From Datura wrightii (taxonomy: Eukaryota; Streptophyta; Magnoliopsida; Solanales; Solanaceae): a DNA stretch of 64,000 nt. The position numbers and the translations under genes are program-made. Positions 57,199 to 64,000 of this stretch are shown here, one piece after another; the stretch's first letter is position 1, and the number at the start of each line of letters is the position of its first letter. Under the pieces are notes generated by a model, which worked only from the letters and a program-made list of their open reading frames with translations, made no database searches and had not been told where the DNA came from. The stretch covers positions 20,239,501 to 20,303,500 of the forward strand of contig JASDFA010000004.1 in the NCBI GenBank assembly GCA_035772735.1, written 5' to 3'.

Positions 57199-58874
57199 TG
57201 ATCTTGGGCATAATTACGTGCCCAAGTGCTATTTTATAACTTAGTTTAGTGAAGTTTGTCAATTTAATTAAATACATTCTCATGTGATTTTGAATATATT
57301 TTGTGTATGAATTAACCAACATGATTACTCTTTGTTTTATAGGTTTAAAATGCTTAGGAAGGACTAAATATAATGGTTAATGCACAAGAAGGAAGTTGGA
57401 AAAGAATTGCAAGGAAGATGGAATGAAGTTGCAAAGGAGAGGGGCTACCTAGGCCACTAGCGTGCCACGCTAGGCCATTGGCGTGCCTAGCGCCATGGCA
57501 CGCAGGCAGGAGTGCGCGCGCGATCTCGCAAGGCAGTGCACCTGCGCGACATAGTCGTGCCATGCCGACCAAGCTCTGTGTCAACAGGCGTGTCACGCCC
57601 CATGCCATGCGCGATAGAAGAGATGTCAACTGCCGAGAGATGTTACGCGTCCAAGCTGTGTCACGACGTGTGAGAGGCGCGATGGCCTCCGTTCCATGCC
57701 CGACACCCTCGCCTATGCCATTGTCAAGGACGACAATTTCCAATGAGCTTACGCGTTTGATCCGTATCACGAAGGCAAATCTGCACGCCAAGCTCCCTGA
57801 CATGGAGCCATCTCACACACGGCTAAATTTTGCATTTTTTTCATTTAATATAAATAGGACCCTTAGCTTCTAAAATCATTTATCACGAAAATATTTTGGG
57901 AAAGTGGAGAGGAGCGAAGGGAGAAGCAAAGATCTTCACGTAGGGTTCATTATTTTTCATTCTCTTTTAATCACTCTTGTAAGTACATTACTTTAATTAT
58001 GTTTTAGAGTACTTGTATGAATATAAGTGGCCAAAACCCTTCCTCTAGGGTTGAGGCCACATGAAATGAATGTAAATGCATGAATTCATCTTTGGTTTGA
58101 GTTGTTAGTTTCTGTTTTGTCAGTTTATTTTTTGTTTAGCATTCTTAATTATGGTTGTTTTATGTTTGATCACCATGAATAAAAACTCGTTAATATTAGG
58201 TAATAGTTCAAAAGAGTAATGCTAGGTTAGAAAACAAGAATGTAGGGAGCAAGTTATGGTCTTTACGATAAGATTCGCGGTTAGGATTGAAACTAACCTA
58301 ATTTTCCTTACTTGGTTAATAAAATGGGATGATAGCTAGACACTGACTTAGAATTGTACTATTACTTCTTATAGAAGTAGTTGTGAAGCTAAGTCAGGTT
58401 AAATAATTATAGGTACAAAAGTCCATAATCAAGGGAATAAACCCCGTAAACCACATCCGCGTAGTTAAATTGCTCACAAATTAGGACGTCACATCCTCAC
58501 TCGACGATGTAGGTGGGAGACTAATTTGTTGTGTTTAGAGGATCGAAAGATCATGAACACTGCATTGTAACTTTGTGAGACAACAACTGAAATTTTCATA
58601 CTTGCACCATTGTGAATTGTGGCATTGCATGATTATTAGGCCTGAACTCTAGTTTCTTCTTGTATTATTTCCCGATTATTTTGTGATCGCCCTTAGAATT
58701 AATTGCAATTATCCAAAATCTCTTAAATCAACACTTATGAAGGTTAACTTCACAGTTGAATTTGAATATTCGCCGAATTAGCCCAATCCCTGTGGGTTCG
58801 ACCTCCAGCACTTAAAAGGGCCACTATATTACTTGTACGACTGCGTGCGCTTGCGTGTGCACTGGGGCACAACA
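57199..58874 (+). repeat. N1 3' LTR
   Basis: It starts TGATCTTGGGCA with a perfect 8-bp terminal stem (57203-57210 with 57219-57226). U3 is GC-rich around 57450-57720 with many GCGCG/CATGGCACG words; chance frames there (57354-57803 and 57478-57873) are not genes. The TATA box is at 57849-57856, and it ends GGGGCACAACA. Confidence 0.88.
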
Positions 58875-58876
58875 TT

Positions 58877-60213
58877 TTCCGCACTTCAAAGAGACAAGTT
58901 GTAACTTTGTCTCAATCAAAGATCCATGCCAGAAATGAGAACTTAATATGTGAAAGTGAAGCTTTTATTTAGAAATTCAATACAGGTTTTGATTTTGTTT
59001 ATCTTATAAGCACTTGCTTTAGAATCAGTCAGAAACAACTCTTGTCTTTGTTAACTCTTTTCCCTGAGGATTGTTCATAGTTTTGAATCTGCCTCATAAT
59101 CAATTTCACTGACTTGTTGTTCCACCGGTGAATATGACTACATCATCTGCATAGACAAGGTGATTCACCTAAGGTCCCCTACAATTCATAAAAAAAGTAG
59201 TAAATTTGAGGGTTGTTGACAATTGATTTTGGTCGTCCACCTATCAAGGGGGGATTCTTGAAACCGGAAAAGGATCCAATTAATTCAAAGAATTGAATGA
59301 GGAGCTATATGAGGTGAATATACCAAGCTTAATCACATTCTTCACTCATTTACATCTTTAGAAGCATGTTGTAGATTTCATTTGAAGCCATGAGCTGAAT
59401 ATACGTGTTCTACATATGCTGTTTTGCTTTTCATTTTCTATCCATTTCCTAGAGATGATAGTAATAGGGAATTTATTTGAACATCTAGACAATATTCAAT
59501 ACCCAGCAAAGATTTGGGTCCTGGATTATGTAGCGCTTTATTAGAAATTGTGCTAAGGATTTACTCTTATTAAAGATGAGGTAATCAGATTATGATGTTA
59601 AGCGCTCAAGCCCAGTGATACCTTGTCGTGGTTAATTTTCTATAAGTAGAAACCATGAATTAAAATTTTCCTTAAGATCCAATCAAAGTCATGATAACTA
59701 ACGATTACATTGAAGGATCAACAGAAGACTATAACTTTTTCCATTTAGAGTCAAATATTTACTTCCTGCCTGAGTTTCCTATAATTTGTTCACTGCATTT
59801 ATTCAAATTTAAGTTAGAATTGAATCTTGTATGGGGTGTCAAAGGTAGTTTTAAATTATATTAAGATTGTGTACTAGTTATTTTGAAGCAGTTGAAATAT
59901 TAATTTCTTACGTTAGCTTATGACTTTCAAGTTGCCTAAATTACTTGATGTTTGTCCTTTCGTGTTAGAATTATTCTTCTGTCTTGAATAGTATGTCTTC
60001 CAAACCCTGGAGTTCAAAGTGGTTCAAGTTGAGTTAGATCAAGATCGAATACTTATAGTGCAAGTTCAACGATGTGATGCATGAGGTTGACGCGGAATTA
60101 AGACTTGATACACAGACGTTCCAACTTGTCTTTTTCAAGGGAGGAACCCAAAGAATATATGATATGTTACCTTGATTGGGGCAAAGTTACAACTAGTTTC
60201 TTTGAAGTGCGGA
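58877..60213. repeat. Inverted repeat with arms of about 42 bp
   Basis: CCGCACTTCAAAGAGACAAG at 58879 on the plus strand is matched in inverse by CTTTGAAGTGCGG ending at 60213, and the pairing extends over about 42 bases with few mismatches. The minus-strand LINE fragment lies inside. Confidence 0.6.
58920..59241 (-). pseudogene. LINE reverse transcriptase fragment, minus strand
   Basis: The inverse of this stretch aligns with 63144-63460, where the RT box HLVYADDVVIFTGG is readable. Here the YADD-coding segment lies at about 59130-59160 and a shift follows. It is a non-LTR retrotransposon RT fragment, inactive. Confidence 0.75.
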
Positions 60214-61619
60214 CAACCTAAAATAAAATGTGCCAATACTGCGGCCACAGAAAATTTTTTAATTTGAAAGAAAATGTTCTAGGTTAAACCACTAACATAT
60301 GTAACGACGATCTGGTAGTTATAGAGAGTGTATGATTTAGGATAGATGAGTTGATAGAGATTATGACGTCGATTGAAAGCTTTAATGGTCAAATGAAGTC
60401 AAACAAAAATTTTTATTGATAATAGATGTCTTTGAAGTTGTGAAGACTTTTTACGGTCGTTGAACCATATCAAAAAGTTTCCCCTATTTCCAATCCAAGT
60501 GTTCTTAATTGAAATAGTTTATAAAAGAGCAAAGACTAATATGATTCAAAAATATACCCAGCTTCCTCTGAGGATCTTTAGTTTGAAACAGTGGAAAGAC
60601 TGAACCCTTATGTAGTATTGCGTATGTATCTTGCTAGAACAAGAATCAGCTCTGACGTAGTTTGAACCAGAAACTAATAGAACTTGAGGAGAATGTAAGA
60701 TTGTGATAAGAATATGAATGATATTGAGATGAAAAGGATTAGATTTGTTAGTAGAAGGGAAGATATGAGTTGATTTGTTGTACTAGATCTTGGGCATCAG
60801 GAATCCTTTGTATTTGTAATAGTATATTTGAAACGATGCATTGCATGTTCCATGTGTGTGGCGATCCTCTAGCTTTATTCTTCAAACTTTAGAAGAATCC
60901 CTTAACACTTATCCCAATTCTTGTTATGGGAAGCAAAATTTGAATAGTGTTGCCTACAAGTTCAAGTACAATTGTTAATAAGGTAATAAGATTCTTGTGA
61001 AAAAATAAAGAATATAATAGAGGGAACGGCTGGAGATGAAGTCATTTGGATTATAATGATTTTGATGTAGTGTTCTGAATGACATCTCATAATCTTAGTC
61101 ATTGTGCCTGTCAGCTTCATTTGCAAATTTAAGAAAAATGTTAGAATCATGATGAAAAAAAAATATTGATTGGAGATAAAGTGAGGGGAGAAGTCGTCTG
61201 GGTTATGATGAGGCCATGGTGAGTCTAAATGGAGCCTTTTCCATGTTTGGTGATCTCATCGTTGTCAACTTTGTGACTTCATTGTTCCAGTATTAAAAAA
61301 AATTTAGTTTTGAGAGACTGATTCGTATTAACTTTGTCTTGTTATCCCAATGCTTCTTCCTGCGTTTGATTTCAAACTCGTTCGATCTCAAAATGAAGCC
61401 TTGGTGGAATTTTTGAGGATCCTTCTCAAAAATTCTACCCTAGTCTAGAATGCATAAGAACTCTTAAACTTTATCATAAATTGTGATGTTGATTAGTGTA
61501 AAATTTTTGGGATCTTCTCAAAAATTTCTGCCCCTGTTTCAACTTCAACAAACTCTTCTTTTAGATCATTTTGTGAGTGCTATATCATGTGGAATTTCTT
61601 ATATCTGCTAAAAAATTCT
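59242..61619. other. AT-rich sequence without recognisable gene
   Basis: No protein family is visible. Near 60600-60670 a box with TGCGTATGTATC, AAGAATCAG and GACGTAGTTT is the inverse form of the Tat-associated box of 15961-16405. Two diverged direct repeats of about 130 bases lie at 61000-61230. CTCAAAAATTCT-type phrases recur at 61407-61620. It is probably old Tat-type non-coding sequence. Confidence 0.4.
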
Positions 61620-62030
61620 TCCCTAGTTATGTCCTAATGGATAGTGGGAATTCTCAAAGATATGAGTGAACCAACAAGGAGCTTGCATATCCCATAAAAT
61701 AATAATCAGGTAATTACATAGTTCAGGATACAAGATAAAGGAAAATTGATATTTTTTCTAATAACATGACTGAAGTCTATATGGATGCCTACATATTCCA
61801 TTAAAGAAATAAAGTCAAACGTAGTTCATAATACAAGGAAAAGGGAAATTGATATTTTTTAATAACATAACCGAAGCCAATGTGGCCATCTACGTATTCC
61901 ATTAGGGAAATTAGGTCAAATGTAGTTTACAGCACAAATAAAAGCACGATTACAAAGGAAATAAAGTGTGGTTACAAAAGAAAGGAAGCAATAAATTATG
62001 GTTACAAAAGAGAAAGCATGAAGAGCAATA
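61620..62030 (-). repeat. Tat/Ogre-associated non-coding array, right copy
   Basis: It is the inverse of 15961-16405 through about 400 bases with small indels. Units of about 120 bp carry the GGAATACGTAG-like box and GAACTACGTTTGA on the minus strand. Confidence 0.6.
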
Positions 62031-62099
62031 AACTTCTGATGTAGGATTGAAGGATGTAACAAGTACATGAGTACTTCTTGTCATTGGGAAATGGATTAT

Positions 62100-63010
62100 T
62101 GTTCACATTTTGTGGAGCCTCCACAAATGTTATCACCTTGTTATCAATTAGGTCTTGGATTTTATATTTTGAGGGTGATACACTTCCAATATCATGCCGA
62201 ACTACTCTAGAGCGGTAGACGCATTGCTTGTCCGGATTATACTAATTGAACAAAGTATTAACATGCTTTACTTCTAGTAGATGAAGTATCCCTACTACTT
62301 TCAGCCTTTCGAAAGGCCGAGTCAGTGACTTAGCCAATGGTGTGTGAAAATTCTGAAGGTTTCCTTTCAAAGTTAGGACGAGATGCATTATTTTAAAGAT
62401 CTTATGGTGGTCATGGAGAATGATGTGTTGGTTGTGTGTTGTAGATAGGGTATGACATTTTGGATGAATGAGACTGATAAGATAGTAAAGTAAGATAATA
62501 TAAGAGTTACAAATACTGGACATATACAACATTGAGTTGGTACTGCAAAAGTTGTTGGTAATAAGATGTGTCTCTTTGAGTCATCACCCCCATAACTTCT
62601 TTCTGTTTTTTCTTTCCACTTCCAAGGGTGCCATATAGGAGGGCCTTACTAGTGGACTATAATGCTAATTGACTTGTAATTCTCTTGGTCTTGAGACTAT
62701 CTTCAATTATTTCTCCAGCTTTGATAACTTCAGCAAAAGTTTTATCGTCCATTATCACCATTCACTCATAGATAGTAGTTTGAGCCTTGTGCCTGGATGA
62801 AGTAAGTGATTATTTTTGTTTTCTCCATAGGTAGATGTACCCTATATGCTTCTTCCCTCCACTATATTGCATATTCTTGGAAGAACTAAGTTGATTTTGG
62901 CTTTACCTTTATAATCGAGATTCTGTCAATATCTATCTTGATATGAAACTTGTAATGATCAACAAAAGAATTAGCCCAGTCTTCCTAAGTATGCCATTTG
63001 GTTGCATCTC
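62100..63010 (-). pseudogene. Tat/Ogre-type gag fragment
   Basis: On the minus strand 63000-62640 reads WANSFVDHYKFHIKIDIDRISI, then FFQEYAIQWREEAYRVHLP-like, and TFAEVIKAGEIIEDSLKTKRI in shifted frames, the gag domain of Tat-lineage Ty3 elements. The frame 62532-62242 has FHTPLAKSLTRPFERLKVVGILHLLEV. Just after it come CVYRSRVVRHDIGS (a knuckle with lost residues), YKIQDLIDNKVITFVEAPQNVNNNPFPN, the usual end of Tat gag. No protease or RT follows; the non-coding array begins at 62030. Confidence 0.75.
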
Positions 63011-63143
63011 AAATACATAATTAGAGTGTTTCGCAAATAAAATGGAAAAATAACTCCAAAAATGATTTAGCAAATCTTTTGACTCTGCAAATGAATATTT
63101 CACTTTGTTTGAAAATCGAAAAGTTTGAATAATTAAATGAATG

Positions 63144-63870
63144 GTGGACGGCCAAAATCAATTATCAACAAACCTCAATTTTCTACTTTTTTATGAATTG
63201 TAGGGGACCTCAGGCGAATCACCTTGTCTATGCAGATGATGTAGTCATATTCACCGGTGGGAACAAGTCAGTGAAATTGATTATGAGGAAGATTAAGAAG
63301 TATGAACAATCCTCAGGGAAAAGAGTTAACAAAGACAAGTGTTGTTTTCTGACTGATTCTAAAGAAAGTGATTATAGGATCAACAAAATCAAAACCTGTA
63401 TTGAATTTCTAAATAAAATCTTCACTTTCACATATTTAGTGCTCATTTCTGTCATGGAGACTGTACTTGGGAAAGATTTCTTTCAATGATGTTGTTTTAA
63501 GGAAGTCTGGTATTAGATCTGATGTCATATGATATTATTCTAGAGTGCAAATTGAGGATTTCAGTAACCACTCCTTTGTTGAAAGAGAGATCTCAGGCTA
63601 CATATGGAATATGGTGTACCTCTCAACATAATACATCAGAATTGGTCCTTCAAAAGGATTCTTAATATATCGTGGTTTGTTAATCATTTAGTGATGTTAT
63701 TAAAACAATTTTACAGACTCTAGTCTTTATTTGCTGGGAAATTTGGAGATAATGAAATTCTTGCAAGTATGGTTCTTAGAAGAAATTCAAAAAATTTAAT
63801 ATAGAATACCATATTTCTTGGAACATCACTACGACCACTACGACCATGAGGAAAATGTTTCCTAATATCA
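63144..63870 (+). pseudogene. LINE reverse transcriptase and 3' domain fragment, plus strand
   Basis: The frame at 63193-63489 has HLVYADDVVIFTGGNKSVKLIMRKIKKYEQSSGKRVNKDKCCFLTDS, the RT palm with the catalytic ADD and its following helix, as in plant L1-type elements. Further on, after shifts, VFICWEIWR (about 63725-63750) corresponds to the CW-W block in the C-terminal part of such proteins. Stops and shifts make it inactive. The same segment lies inverted at 58920-59241. Confidence 0.82.
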
Positions 63871-64000
63871 ATCTGAAAGGAGGTGCTAGGGTTTGCCTTG
63901 AATTTCCTACTTTATTTGGCTTCTATCACAATTTTGTTTTACTTCAAAAAGGATTTCTTGGTAGAAAAGGTTTTCTTGGTGGAAAAGAACTCTTCTATAT
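63871..64000. other. End of window, no feature recognised
   Basis: AT-rich sequence probably continues the LINE fragment. Nothing further can be supported. Confidence 0.3.

Larger units (their letters stand above)
16406..58874 (+). mobile_element. N1: non-autonomous LTR retrotransposon, outermost of the nest
   Basis: The 3' LTR (57199-58874) is complete. The 5' LTR (16406-17661) lacks about its first 370 bases. The internal sequence is 17662-18843 plus 55433-57198, split by N2. The internal part has a TGGCGCCATTGTCGGGGA primer site, one gag-like ORF and long non-coding sequence; there is no RT or integrase. N5 is a younger member of the same family: internal segments align through their length. 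No target duplication can be read because the left end is gone. Confidence 0.85.

Noticed and set aside
57354..57873. 131- and 149-codon frames on opposite strands
   Set aside because: Both lie in the GC-rich U3 of the N1 3' LTR, where stop codons are rare; no conserved protein pattern and no counterpart in the 5' LTR.
59242..61619. Possible host gene fragment
   Set aside because: No exon-like conservation, long ORF or splice pattern could be supported; phrases match Tat-associated non-coding sequence.
1..64000. tRNA, rRNA, CRISPR or bacterial operon features
   Set aside because: No such structure was seen; all evidence points to nuclear plant repeat sequence.

Overview
The window looks like repeat-rich plant heterochromatin, most likely from a Solanaceae genome (pepper, tomato/potato or tobacco group). 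That is inferred from Tekay/Del-type Ty3 elements, a Solanaceae-type SINE-like piece, a 'putative plant transposon protein' ORF next to a gag-protease, and Tat-like gag debris. I see no host gene, rRNA, tRNA or CRISPR. Almost every reading frame is a fragment of a decayed transposable element.

Layout. (1) 1-7809, minus: non-autonomous LTR element E1 with part of its LTR, a gag-protease and a second ORF of the plant-transposon-protein type; a foreign LTR piece (5468-7054) interrupts it. (2) 7810-13237, minus: Tekay-type element E2 with 3' LTR, integrase, RNase H, RT and protease. (3) 13238-15466: LTR SL1 without partner. (4) 15467-16405: SINE-like piece and a Tat-associated non-coding array. 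(5) 16406-58874: a five-level nest. N1 (plus, non-autonomous) contains N2 (18844-55432, plus, Tekay), which contains solo LTR SL2 (22508-24017) and N3 (25051-50142, plus, Tekay). N3 contains N4 (26959-42607, minus, Tekay-related), which contains N5 (33024-38885, plus, same family as N1). Target-site duplications can be read for N2 (CCATG), N3 (CCCTT), N4 (CCTTG), N5 (CTTAC), and imperfectly for SL2 (CTGGT/GTGGT). (6) 58875-64000: an old mosaic of two inverted LINE fragments around a minus-strand Tat-type gag and its non-coding array.

How the parts work. Tekay elements encode gag, protease, RT, RNase H and integrase with a chromodomain-like tail, primed from tRNA-iMet sites and ended by a purine tract. 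Here all are broken by stops, frameshifts and insertions. N1, N5 and E1 show no RT or integrase, so they would have needed enzymes from another element. By-eye LTR comparison over the first 140-205 bases gives about 18% difference for N1, 10-11% for N2, N3 and N4, and 3-4% for N5, in line with the nesting order.

The least expected signals are non-coding: a shared 33-bp minisatellite upstream of the TATA boxes of two unrelated LTR families (N4, N5), a two-hairpin motif after the gag region of E1, N1 and N5, hairpins at LTR 5' termini with changed but still paired stems, tandem hairpins near the presumed R region of Tekay LTRs, and U3 arrays of short CpG-containing near-palindromes.
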